Numbered from the stretch's first letter, positions 6,908 through 13,868 are shown. The stretch is DNA of 14,013 nt from Actinomycetota bacterium (GCA_019348305.1 JAHWJQ010000034.1:1-14013), one strand, 5' to 3'. Notes: a model not told the origin generated them from the letters alone. Numbers and translations: made by a program.

Positions 6908-8053
6908 GTGACCACGGCGCGCACTGGCGAGCGCTCGGCGCGGGCGCTGGCCCACCGGGCGCTGCGCCGCATCGACGAGGGCGGCTACGCCAACCTCGTC
7001 CTCCCCGCCCTCCTCGACCGCTCGAAGCTCTCCGAGCGCGACCGAGGCTTCGTCACCGAGTTGGTCTACGGCACCACCCGCATGCGCAGGGCCTGCGACT
7101 TCCTGGTCGACCGCTTCCTGTTCCGGCCCGTCGACGACGACGTTCGCGCCGCCCTGCGCCTGGGTGCGTACCAGCTCGTCTTCCTGGCCACGCCGGCACA
7201 CGCAGCGGTGGGCGAGACCGTCGAGTTGATCCGCGGCCCGGCCCGCGGCCTGGTCAACGCCGTGCTCCACAGAGTCGCCGAAGCCGGTGCGCCCACGAGC
7301 TGGCCCGACGAGGCCACCAGGCTGAGCTACCCGGACTGGATCGTCGAGCGGCTCACGCTCGACCTTGGTGTCGACGCAGCCACTGCGGCACTCGAACAGA
7401 TGAACCAGCCGGCGCCGGTCACGGAGCGGCCCGACGGCTACACGCAGGACCCGGCCTCGCAGGAGGTCGGCCGACTGGTCGGGACCAGGCCGGCGGAGCG
7501 GGTGGCCGATGTGTGCGCGGCACCGGGAGGCAAGGCGACGCTGATGGCCCAGTCCCGCCCGGCGGTGGTGGCCGCCGGTGACACTCACCGCTCACGAGCG
7601 GGCCTGGTGGCCGAGAACAGCCGCCGGCTGAACCGGCCCGAAGTCGCCACCTACGTGGGTGACGGCCGCCGGCCGCCCCTGCGCCCCGAGACGTTCGACC
7701 GGGTGCTCGTCGACGCTCCCTGCACCGGCCTGGGCGTGCTGCGTCGACGGCCCGACGCCCGCTGGCGGGTGCTGCCCGAGGCCGTGGAAGAGCTGGCGCA
7801 GCTACAGCGCCAGCTCGTGACCGCGGCCCTCGAGCTGGTACGCCCCGGGGGAGTGCTGGCCTACAGCGTCTGCACCCTCACCAACGCCGAGACCACCGAT
7901 ATCGACGACTGGCTGGCGGAAGAGCACCCCGAGTTGTCGCCCGAGCCGCCTCCAGAGCCCCCCTGGGAGACGGCCGGCCGGGGGGCGCGGCTGCTGCCCC
8001 AGGCTCGCGGCAGCGACGGGATGTTCCTTCTGCGCCTGCGGCGGCCTCGGTAG
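6908..8053 (+). CDS. rsmB: 16S rRNA (cytosine-C5) methyltransferase RsmB, lacking most of the linker RNA-binding domain
   Basis: RsmB methylates C967 of 16S rRNA (E. coli numbering). The 381-residue protein starts with a NusB-like helical domain (about residues 10-140, SARALAHRALRRIDEGGYANL...) and ends with the m5C methyltransferase domain: DVCAAPGGKATLM with C203, VDAPCTGLGVLRRRPDARW with C272, and YSVCTL with C322. The two catalytic cysteines are 50 residues apart, as in E. coli (C325 and C375). Between the domains only NQPAPVTERPDGYTQDPASQ is left; E. coli RsmB has about 47 more residues there (the N1 domain). The start is GTG 6908, one base after the fmt stop; the frame is open further upstream but only as out-of-frame fmt sequence. 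The identification is firm; the exact rRNA target is assumed. Confidence 0.92.
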   Translation: MTTARTGERSARALAHRALRRIDEGGYANLVLPALLDRSKLSERDRGFVTELVYGTTRMRRACDFLVDRFLFRPVDDDVRAALRLGAYQLVFLATPAHAAVGETVELIRGPARGLVNAVLHRVAEAGAPTSWPDEATRLSYPDWIVERLTLDLGVDAATAALEQMNQPAPVTERPDGYTQDPASQEVGRLVGTRPAERVADVCAAPGGKATLMAQSRPAVVAAGDTHRSRAGLVAENSRRLNRPEVATYVGDGRRPPLRPETFDRVLVDAPCTGLGVLRRRPDARWRVLPEAVEELAQLQRQLVTAALELVRPGGVLAYSVCTLTNAETTDIDDWLAEEHPELSPEPPPEPPWETAGRGARLLPQARGSDGMFLLRLRRPR

Positions 8054-8056
8054 CGT
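8051..8056 (+). promoter_or_regulatory. Possible internal -10 box (TAGCGT) overlapping the rsmB stop codon
   Basis: TAGCGT contains the TAG stop of rsmB and lies 8 bases before GTG 8065, which has no visible Shine-Dalgarno sequence. This is the spacing seen at other presumed leaderless starts here, so an internal promoter for the downstream genes is possible. A chance match is also plausible. Confidence 0.3.
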
Positions 8057-8064
8057 CGGCCGTC

Positions 8065-8574
8065 GTGACCACCTCCGAGGAGCACCGAGTCTGGCCGGCG
8101 AAGGTGCTGACCGTCTCCGACGGCGTGATCGCCGGCACCCGCGCCGACCGCTCGGGCTCGGCGTTGGCCGAGGCTCTCGCCTCCGCCGGCTTCGAGGTGG
8201 TCGAGCGGCGGTGTGTAGCCGATGGCCGGGCCGTGGTGGCCGGCGCCTTGCACGAGCTCTCCAGCTCCTTCGCCGGCCTGGTCGTCACCACCGGGGGCAC
8301 CGGCTTCTCGCCTCGCGACCAGACGCCGGAGGGGACCCGCGACGTCCTCGAACGAGAGGCTCCGGGGTTGGCCGAAGCCATGCGGCTGGTGAACCCTCTC
8401 GGCCGGCTCTCGCGGGGAGTGGCCGGGGTGGTGGGGGAGACGATCGTGCTCAACACGCCCGGTTCCCCGGCCGGCGCAGTGGAGTGCTTCACCGCGGTGG
8501 CCGACGTGTTGCCCCACGCTCTGGCCCTGTTGTGCGGGCGGACCACATCGCACCAAAGCAACCCCGAGCCGTAA
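8065..8574 (+). CDS. MogA/MoaB-family molybdenum cofactor biosynthesis protein
   Basis: MogA-type proteins adenylylate molybdopterin before molybdenum insertion; MoaB proteins are close relatives of similar or uncertain activity. The 169-residue protein shows the family signatures in order: VLTVSDGVIAGTRADRSG near residue 14, LVVTTGGTGFSPRDQTPEGTRDV in the middle, and LNTPGSPAGAVECF toward the C-terminus. It is a single MoCF-binding domain, with no CinA or MoeA fusion. GTG 8065 is used because it opens the frame 11 bases after the rsmB stop and leaves a typical short N-terminus. The neighbours are rsmB and ribD; in many actinobacteria rpe occupies this slot. No other molybdenum cofactor gene is visible here, so MogA and MoaB cannot be told apart. 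Confidence 0.88.
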   Translation: MTTSEEHRVWPAKVLTVSDGVIAGTRADRSGSALAEALASAGFEVVERRCVADGRAVVAGALHELSSSFAGLVVTTGGTGFSPRDQTPEGTRDVLEREAPGLAEAMRLVNPLGRLSRGVAGVVGETIVLNTPGSPAGAVECFTAVADVLPHALALLCGRTTSHQSNPEP

Positions 8575-8577
8575 GCT
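8572..8577 (+). promoter_or_regulatory. Possible -10 box (TAAGCT) upstream of ribD
   Basis: TAAGCT matches TANNNT, overlaps the TAA stop of the MogA-like gene and would place transcription initiation near 8584, giving a leader of about 37 bases before ribD. That leader is far too short for an FMN riboswitch. The support is the pattern alone. Confidence 0.25.
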
Positions 8578-8620
8578 GGGTACTCCGCTGGCGACTGTCC
8601 GGCAGATCATCGGGAGCGAC

Positions 8621-9613
8621 GTGGAGGACCAGGGTGTCGACGATGTCACGGCCATGCGCCGTGCCATTGCCGTGGCCGAGGGAGCCCGCCTCACCGCCCG
8701 GCCCAATCCGTGGGTAGGGGCGGTGCTCGTGCCCGGTTTCCACGAAGCCGCCACAGCCGCCCCCGGCGGTCCTCACGCCGAAGCCGCGGTCCTGGCCGCA
8801 GCCGGGCGCGATGCAGCCGGATCCACGCTCTACGTCACGGTCGAGCCGTGCTGCTCGTTCGAGGGAAAGCGAACCCCATCCTGTGCCGCCGCCGTCATCG
8901 AGGCGGGGGTGGGCCGGGTGGTGGTCGGCATCGAAGACCCTGACCCCCGAGTCGCGGGGCGGGGCCTTGCTGGCCTGCGTGAGGCCGGCGTGGCAGTCGA
9001 GGTGGGCGTGTGTGCCGCGGAGGTACGCAGCCAACTGGCCGCCTACCTCAAGCACCGCAGTACCGGTCGGCCCTACGTGATCGTCAAGCTGGCCGCCACC
9101 CTCGACGGCCGCACGGCCGCCCCCGATGGGACCAGCCGCTGGATCACCGGTCATGCTGCTCGCACCGATGTCCACCGGCTGCGAGCCGAAAGCGACGCCG
9201 TCCTGGTCGGGGCCGCGACGGTCCGGGCCGACGATCCCACGCTCACGGTGCGCCACATCGACGCACCGTCGCCTCGGCGGGTGGTGCTCGGGAGGGCTCC
9301 GGAGGGGGCCCGGGTGCATCCCTGCGACGAGGTCGAGGGGGACCTGGAGGAGATCCTCGACCGGTTGGGCAAGGAGGAGGTCCTCCAGCTCCTGGTGGAA
9401 GGCGGCGCCACGGTGGCCGGCCGGTTCCACCGGGCCGGGCTGGTCGACCGCTACGTGCTGTACCTGGCGCCGGCGTTGATGGGCGGTGACGACGGGATGG
9501 CCATGCTGGGCGGGCGCGGGGCGGTCACCATGGCCCAGGTGTGGCGGGGGCGCGTCGTCAGCGTCGAGCGTCTCGGGGACGATCTCAAGGTCGTGGTGGA
9601 GCGGGCGGCCTGA
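8621..9613 (+). CDS. ribD: Bifunctional riboflavin biosynthesis deaminase/reductase RibD
   Basis: RibD deaminates the pyrimidine product of GTP cyclohydrolase II and then reduces its ribosyl side chain with NADPH. The N-terminal deaminase domain (about residues 5-145) has HAEAAVLAAAG with zinc ligand H52 and catalytic E54, and EPCCSFEGKRTPSC with C77 or C78 and C88. The reductase domain follows (YVIVKLAATLDGRTA, TSRWITG, AVLVGAATVRADDPTL, LLVEGGATVAGRF, LYLAPALMGG). Two oddities: the zinc loop is one or two residues longer than the usual PCSHxGRTPPC, and the middle of the reductase domain is about 29 residues shorter than in E. coli RibD. Catalytic features seem intact. The start is GTG 8621 with GGGAG 4 bases upstream. 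The stop shares a base with the ribE start (TGATG). Length is 330 residues. Confidence 0.95.
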   Translation: MEDQGVDDVTAMRRAIAVAEGARLTARPNPWVGAVLVPGFHEAATAAPGGPHAEAAVLAAAGRDAAGSTLYVTVEPCCSFEGKRTPSCAAAVIEAGVGRVVVGIEDPDPRVAGRGLAGLREAGVAVEVGVCAAEVRSQLAAYLKHRSTGRPYVIVKLAATLDGRTAAPDGTSRWITGHAARTDVHRLRAESDAVLVGAATVRADDPTLTVRHIDAPSPRRVVLGRAPEGARVHPCDEVEGDLEEILDRLGKEEVLQLLVEGGATVAGRFHRAGLVDRYVLYLAPALMGGDDGMAMLGGRGAVTMAQVWRGRVVSVERLGDDLKVVVERAA

Positions 9614-10194
9614 TGTTCACCGGCATCATCGAAGAGCTCGGGCGGGTGCGCAGTCGCGACGGTGGCCGCTTCACCTTCGAAGCGCGCGAGGTGGTCGACG
9701 GCACCCGTGTGGGCGACTCCATCGCCGTCAACGGCTGCTGCCTCACCGCGGTGCAGCTGGGCGACGGCTGGTGGGGCGCAGAGGCAGTCGAGGAGACGCT
9801 GGCCCGCACCAACCTCTCGCAGCTGCTGCCCGGCGACCCGGTCAACCTCGAGCGCCCGGTGCGCCTGGCCGACCGGCTTGGCGGCCACATCGTCCAAGGC
9901 CATGTCGACGCCGTGGGTGAAGTGGTGCGGCCGGCGCCCCTGTTGCAGGTCCGGATGCCGGTCGAGCTCACCCGCTACGTCGTGGCCAAGGGCTCGATCA
10001 CCGTCGATGGCTGCAGCCTCACCGTGGTCGACGCCCTGGGCGACGGCTTCACGGTGGCCATCATCCCCCACACCGCCCAAGTGACCACCCTGGGCCGGCG
10101 CCAGCCGGGGGACCACGTCAACCTCGAGGTCGACCTCCTGGCCAAGTACCTGGAGAGGCTCCTCCAAGACAGGCTGCCCGATGCCCTTCGCTGA
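9613..10194 (+). CDS. ribE: Riboflavin synthase, alpha subunit
   Basis: Riboflavin synthase converts two molecules of 6,7-dimethyl-8-ribityllumazine to riboflavin plus the pyrimidine precursor. The 193-residue product starts with the hallmark MFTGIIEELG and contains two similar lumazine-binding barrels: GDSIAVNGCCLTAV in the first, then the GGHIVQGHVD junction, KGSITVDGCSLTVV and IPHTAQVTTLG in the second. A C-terminal helix (LLAKYLERLL) follows, which in this family drives trimer formation. The ATG at 9613 uses the last base of the ribD stop, and the last 14 bases overlap ribBA, so translation of the rib genes is probably coupled. The product of RibH encoded downstream is its substrate. Confidence 0.96.
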   Translation: MFTGIIEELGRVRSRDGGRFTFEAREVVDGTRVGDSIAVNGCCLTAVQLGDGWWGAEAVEETLARTNLSQLLPGDPVNLERPVRLADRLGGHIVQGHVDAVGEVVRPAPLLQVRMPVELTRYVVAKGSITVDGCSLTVVDALGDGFTVAIIPHTAQVTTLGRRQPGDHVNLEVDLLAKYLERLLQDRLPDALR

Positions 10195-11401
10195 CATCGA
10201 CAAGGCCATCGCCGCGGTCGCCAGGGGCGAGATCGTCGTGGTGGTCGACGACGAAGACCGCGAGAACGAAGGCGACCTGATCATGGCCGCCGAGTTCGCC
10301 ACCCCGGAGAAGATCGCCTTCTTCCTGCACCACACCTCCGGCTACATCTGCGCTCCGGTCACGACACAGAGGGCCAAGGAGCTCGACCTACCGCCCATGG
10401 TCGTGAACAACACCGAGAACATGCGCACGGCGTTCCTGGTCAGCATCGACTACCGCCACGGCACGACCACGGGCATCTCGGCCCATGACCGGGCCGCCAC
10501 CATCCAGGCGCTGGTCGACCCCGACACCCGTCCGGAGGACCTCGGCCGGCCCGGCCACGTCCTGCCCCTCGAGGCGCGGGAGGGCGGCGTGCTGAAGCGA
10601 GCGGGCCACACCGAGGCGGCCGTCGATCTGGCCCGCCTCGCCGGCTGCTATCCCGCTGGCGTCCTGTGCGAGATCGTGGACGACAACAAGATGGACATGG
10701 CGCGGCTCCCCGAGCTCGAGCGCTTCGCCGAGGACCAGGGGTTGTTGCTCATCTCCATCGCCGACCTCGTCCGGTACCGGCGCCAGCGCGAGAAGCTCGT
10801 CCGCCGCATCGCCGAGGCCCGCATCCCCACCGTCTACGGCGACTTCACCTGCTACTCCTATGAGTCGGTCCTCGACGGGGAGAGCCACCTCGCGTTCGTG
10901 AAGGGCGCACCCGCCGGCGAGCAGAAGGTCCTGGTGAGGGTCCACAGCGAGTGCCTGACGGGAGACGTCTTCGGGTCGCTGCGCTGTGACTGCGGCCCCC
11001 AGTTGGAGGCGGCCATGAAGCGGGTGGCCGACGCCGGCATGGGCGTGATCGTGTACCTCAGGGGCCACGAGGGCCGAGGCATCGGGATCGCCAACAAGCT
11101 GCGGGCCTACGAGCTGCAGGAGAAGGGCTTCGACACCGTCGACGCCAACACCGAACTGGGCCTGCACGTGGACAAGCGGGAGTACGGCCTCGGTGCGCAG
11201 ATACTGGTCGACCTCGGCATCACCACCATGCGCTACATGACCAACAACCCGGCCAAGTACGGTGGGTTGGCGGGATACGGCCTGGAGATCGTGGAGCGGG
11301 TTCCACTCGAGATCGTGCCCAACCCGGAGAACATCAACTACCTCCGCACCAAGCGGGAGCGGATGGGACACTTCCTGGAGGGGCTCGATGACGTCCTTTA
11401 G
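10181..11401 (+). CDS. ribBA: Bifunctional 3,4-dihydroxy-2-butanone-4-phosphate synthase / GTP cyclohydrolase II
   Basis: RibBA supplies both branches of riboflavin synthesis: the four-carbon unit from ribulose 5-phosphate and the pyrimidine from GTP. In this 406-residue protein the N-terminal half has the metal-binding [11 protein letters not shown] near residue 23, [14 protein letters not shown] and [16 protein letters not shown]. From about residue 203 the cyclohydrolase half has [18 protein letters not shown] with zinc ligands C258, C269 and C271 (the same spacing as C54, C65 and C67 of E. coli RibA), [16 protein letters not shown], and [10 protein letters not shown]. Both halves therefore look active. 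ATG 10181 gives a 14-base overlap with ribE, and the 3' end overlaps ribH by 14 bases. The fused form is common in actinobacteria and other Gram-positive lineages. Confidence 0.97.
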   Translation: MPFADIDKAIAAVARGEIVVVVDDEDRENEGDLIMAAEFATPEKIAFFLHHTSGYICAPVTTQRAKELDLPPMVVNNTENMRTAFLVSIDYRHGTTTGISAHDRAATIQALVDPDTRPEDLGRPGHVLPLEAREGGVLKRAGHTEAAVDLARLAGCYPAGVLCEIVDDNKMDMARLPELERFAEDQGLLLISIADLVRYRRQREKLVRRIAEARIPTVYGDFTCYSYESVLDGESHLAFVKGAPAGEQKVLVRVHSECLTGDVFGSLRCDCGPQLEAAMKRVADAGMGVIVYLRGHEGRGIGIANKLRAYELQEKGFDTVDANTELGLHVDKREYGLGAQILVDLGITTMRYMTNNPAKYGGLAGYGLEIVERVPLEIVPNPENINYLRTKRERMGHFLEGLDDVL

Positions 11402-11891
11402 ATCCACCTACGACGGGTCTCTCGACGGCAGTGGCCTGCGGGTCGCCCTCGCCTGTGGCCGCTTCAACGACCTCATCACCGAACGGCTCCTGTCCGGCGC
11501 GCTCGACGCCCTGCGCCGCCTCGGGGTCGACGACCAGTCGATCACGGTCGCCTGGGCTCCGGGCGCCTTCGAGCTGCCACTGGTGGCTCAGCGCTTCGCC
11601 ACCTCCGGCGACTTCGAGGCCGTGGTGTGTCTCGGCGCGGTGATCAGGGGCGCCACCGCCCACTTCGACCACGTAGCCGGCCAGTGCGCGGCCGGGATCC
11701 AGCGGGTGCAGCTGGACACCGGCGTTCCCGTCGTCTTCGGCGTGCTCACCACCGACACCATCGAACAGGCACTGGAGCGGGCGGGAACCAAGGCCGGGAA
11801 CAAGGGCTTCGAGGCTGCGGTCGCCGCCGTGGAGATGGCCGACCTGCTGCGCCAACTGCCCAAGACCGGCGGCCAGGAGGTGGAGCGCTAG
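11388..11891 (+). CDS. ribH: 6,7-dimethyl-8-ribityllumazine synthase
   Basis: RibH joins the RibBA four-carbon product and the RibD pyrimidine to form lumazine, the substrate of RibE. The 167-residue protein has [43 protein letters not shown] with the catalytic histidine at residue 92, [21 protein letters not shown] and [13 protein letters not shown], all at normal spacing. The frame is open further upstream inside ribBA, but ATG 11388 is chosen for its strong GGAGGGG ribosome binding site 5 bases upstream and a family-typical N-terminus. The enzyme normally assembles into pentamers or 60-subunit capsids. The stop codon abuts the hisG ATG with no gap. Confidence 0.97.
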   Translation: MTSFRSTYDGSLDGSGLRVALACGRFNDLITERLLSGALDALRRLGVDDQSITVAWAPGAFELPLVAQRFATSGDFEAVVCLGAVIRGATAHFDHVAGQCAAGIQRVQLDTGVPVVFGVLTTDTIEQALERAGTKAGNKGFEAAVAAVEMADLLRQLPKTGGQEVER

Positions 11892-12767
11892 ATGCTCAAG
11901 CTGGTGCTTCCCAAAGGGACGTTGGAGGCGCCGACGCTCAGGTTGTTCGAGGAGGCCGACCTGGCCGTGACCCGCAGCTCGGAGGTCGACTACAAGGCCA
12001 CCATCGCCGACCCCCGCATCGCCGAGGTGAGGATCCTGCGCCCCCAGGAGATCCCCATCTACCTCGCCGACGGCATGTTCGACCTCGGCGTCACCGGCCG
12101 GGACTGGATCGAGGAGCAACAGGCCGACGTCGTGAGCCTGGGCGAGCTGCAGTACTCCAAGGCCACGGCCCGCCCGGTACGGCTGGTGCTGGCAGTGGCC
12201 GAGGACTCCCATGTCGAGTCGGTGACCGACCTCAAAGACGGCGTGCGGGTCTCCACCGAGTACCCCGGCCTCACCCGCCGGTTCTTCGAGCGCCACGGCC
12301 TCCAAGCCGAGATCACGGTGTCCTACGGGGCCACCGAGGCCAAGATCCCCGACATCGCCGACGTCGTCGTCGACGCCACCGAGACGGGTCGGGCCCTGCG
12401 CCAGGCTCGGCTGCGGATCATCGACACCATCCTCAGCTCCTACACCGAGCTGGTCGCCAACCGCCGGGCCTACGACGACCCCGCCAAGCGCCACGCCATG
12501 CACCAGATCCACACGCTGTTGCAGGGCACCCTCGAGGCCCGGGGAAAGGTGCTGGTCAAGCTCAACGTGGCCGAGGCGAACCTGGCCGCCGTCATCGACC
12601 TGCTGCCCGCCATGAAGGCGCCCACCGTGTCGAAGCTCTTCGAGGTCGAGGGTTATGCCGTCGAGACGGTCGTCCCCAAGACCGAGATCAACACGTTGAT
12701 CCCGGCCCTCAAGGACCAGGGGGCCACCGACATCATCGAGCTCCCCCTGGCCAAGATCGTCCACTGA
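11892..12767 (+). CDS. hisG: ATP phosphoribosyltransferase, long form with regulatory C-terminal domain
   Basis: HisG catalyses the first and feedback-controlled step of histidine synthesis, joining ATP and phosphoribosyl pyrophosphate. The 291-residue length and the C-terminal ACT-like part (APTVSKLFEVEGYAVETVVPK onward) mark the long, HisZ-independent form inhibited by histidine. The catalytic part starts LKLVLPKGTLEAPTL, includes GMFDLGVTGRDWIEE, and has DVVVDATETGRALRQ, equivalent to the phosphoribosyl-binding loop. ATG 11892 follows the ribH stop directly and is preceded by AGGAGGTGG at 11875-11883, a near-perfect Shine-Dalgarno sequence. In Streptomyces and relatives hisE lies between ribH and hisG; it is absent here and must be elsewhere. 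No histidine leader peptide or attenuator is seen. Confidence 0.96.
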   Translation: MLKLVLPKGTLEAPTLRLFEEADLAVTRSSEVDYKATIADPRIAEVRILRPQEIPIYLADGMFDLGVTGRDWIEEQQADVVSLGELQYSKATARPVRLVLAVAEDSHVESVTDLKDGVRVSTEYPGLTRRFFERHGLQAEITVSYGATEAKIPDIADVVVDATETGRALRQARLRIIDTILSSYTELVANRRAYDDPAKRHAMHQIHTLLQGTLEARGKVLVKLNVAEANLAAVIDLLPAMKAPTVSKLFEVEGYAVETVVPKTEINTLIPALKDQGATDIIELPLAKIVH

Positions 12768-12790
12768 GCCTCGGTCGTGCGGGGACTTCG

Positions 12791-13003
12791 ATGAAGGGGA
12801 CGCCCGTGAAGGGGACCGTCCTGGACTTCGACGAGCACGCCGGCCACGGCACGGTCCACACCGACGACGGCCGGGACCTTTTCTTCCACTGCACCCAGAT
12901 CGCCGACGGCACCCGCACCATCGCCGTCGGTACCAGGGTGGAGTTCGCAGTGGTGGCCGGTCAGCGGGGGCAGTGGGAAGCGGCCGGTGTCAAGAAGCGC
13001 TAA
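12791..13003 (+). CDS. Cold-shock-domain (CspA-like) nucleic-acid-binding protein, divergent
   Basis: This 70-residue protein is one cold-shock domain: KGTVLDFDEHAGHGTVHTDDGRDLFFHCTQI corresponds to the start of CspA-type folds, with an RNP1-like strand HGTVHT and an RNP2-like strand LFFHCTQI, then VGTRVEFAV and a basic end (AAGVKKR). Such domains bind single-stranded RNA or DNA and often act as RNA chaperones. RNP1 departs from the usual KGFGFI, since both aromatic residues are missing, so binding may be altered. There are two possible starts, ATG 12791 and GTG 12806, in a tandem repeat; each has a purine-rich stretch upstream. I use ATG 12791. It follows hisG by 23 bases and overlaps the PKD-like gene by 17 bases. 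Confidence 0.75.
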   Translation: MKGTPVKGTVLDFDEHAGHGTVHTDDGRDLFFHCTQIADGTRTIAVGTRVEFAVVAGQRGQWEAAGVKKR

Positions 13004-13403
13004 GCAGGCCGTCGCCGGGCTGGCCGCCATCGCCGTGGCGCTGGTGGTGATCGCAGCGCTGGCCATCTCGGGCAACAGTCGCCGGGGCCTTCGAGCGGAC
13101 ATCCTGTCTGCCCGTCGTGCCGAGCCGGGGGCAGAGGTCGCCATCACGGTGTCGGCCCGCGACACCCGGGGGGTGGTCACCGGCGTCGAGGTGGACTTCG
13201 GCGACGGGACCAACCCGGCGCGGGTCGAGCGCCCCGACTGCGCCGCCGCCGCCGTCCCCTCAGCGGAGACCTTCGACTTCACCCATCGTTACGAGTTCCG
13301 AGGTGTGGCGACCATCAGGGCGGTGGTCACCTCCGGCTGCACCGATCGCCGGGAGACGGTCGAGGCCGTCCGCACCATCCAGATCAAGCCGGTGCGGCGC
13401 TGA
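12987..13403 (+). CDS. Membrane-anchored extracytoplasmic protein with PKD-like domain, function unknown
   Basis: The 138-residue product has a short basic N-terminus (SRSAKQ), one hydrophobic helix at about residues 8-28, then an outside domain. That domain has VDFGDGT at about residues 69-75 and DFTHRYEFRGVATIRAVVTSGC, the pattern of PKD/immunoglobulin-like folds (xDFGDGt ... HxYxxxGxYxVxxxVt). C85 and C118 could form a disulfide. The helix lacks a clear signal-peptidase cleavage site, so an anchored protein is more likely than a secreted one. PKD domains usually mediate protein or carbohydrate contacts at the cell surface. GTG 12987 overlaps the cold-shock gene by 17 bases. It appears to be the last gene of the operon. 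The role is unknown. Confidence 0.75.
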   Translation: MSRSAKQAVAGLAAIAVALVVIAALAISGNSRRGLRADILSARRAEPGAEVAITVSARDTRGVVTGVEVDFGDGTNPARVERPDCAAAAVPSAETFDFTHRYEFRGVATIRAVVTSGCTDRRETVEAVRTIQIKPVRR

Positions 13404-13431
13404 CGTCACGGCAGGCGGAGCCCGGCAGCGC

Positions 13432-13857
13432 TCAGCCCACTTCGCCGGCGCCAGCGCCCAGGTTCGCCGCTCGGATCTGCACGAAGGCGAGGCGGAGCTG
13501 TGACAGCGCTTCTGCCAGCTGGGGCTCCTGGTCGCCCAGGCGGGGCCCCAGGCCCTCCACCAGCGCCGCCAGCGCGTCGATGGCCAGCTGCGCCTCGGTC
13601 AGCTTCGGCGGTTGCAGGCTCAGGTGCAGCGCCGCCAGCTCGAACAGGCCGAAGCAGTGGTTGGCCACGACCACCGCCGCCGGCGTCTCGGTCAACTGCC
13701 GCTGCAGCTCGGCCATCTGGGCCTGGAGCTCCTCGGGAGTCGGCTCCCGCCCCTGCCCGCCAGCCGGTGGGGCCTGGGCCCCCGACGGCGGCGCAGCCGC
13801 CTGCGGTTCGGGCCGCGGGACGGGTCTCTCGCCGCCGGGTGTCCAGATCGTGCTCAC
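13432..13857 (-). CDS. DUF1844-domain protein
   Basis: The 141-residue protein has a disordered Pro/Gly/Ala-rich N-terminus (to about residue 40), then a helix rich in Gln and Glu (TPEELQAQMAELQRQL), then a helical domain starting at FGLFELAALHLS and containing LAIDALAALVEGLG and LAEALSQLRLAFVQI, which fits DUF1844. The function of this family is unknown. In many actinobacteria a DUF1844 gene lies beside the infC-rpmI-rplT operon, which would fit the stretch to its right, but that operon is outside the window. GTG 13857 is the start; a TANNNT box on the minus strand ends 6 bases upstream. Its 3' end converges on the PKD-like gene across 28 bases without a clear terminator. Confidence 0.75.
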   Translation of the reverse strand: MSTIWTPGGERPVPRPEPQAAAPPSGAQAPPAGGQGREPTPEELQAQMAELQRQLTETPAAVVVANHCFGLFELAALHLSLQPPKLTEAQLAIDALAALVEGLGPRLGDQEPQLAEALSQLRLAFVQIRAANLGAGAGEVG

Positions 13858-13862
13858 GCTGG

Positions 13863-13868
13863 TAGCCT
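13863..13868 (+). promoter_or_regulatory. Candidate -10 box (TAGCCT) directing transcription to the right
   Basis: TAGCCT is identical to the def box and would start transcription near 13875. It overlaps the opposite-strand box of the DUF1844 gene by five base pairs. No coding start follows within the window, so it would produce a leader of more than 130 bases. Confidence 0.4.

Noticed and set aside
5742..6911. A 389-residue plus-strand frame over def and fmt
   Set aside because: It is a shadow frame rich in Arg, Gly and Pro; def and fmt explain the region fully.
11627..12790. Long open frame upstream of the cold-shock gene in the same frame
   Set aside because: It lies over ribH and hisG in another frame and has Arg/Gly/Pro-rich shadow composition; only the part from 12791 is protein-like.
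13401..13408. TGACGTCA palindrome at the stop of the PKD-like gene
   Set aside because: An 8-bp palindrome at a gene end between converging genes has no supporting context and can arise by chance.
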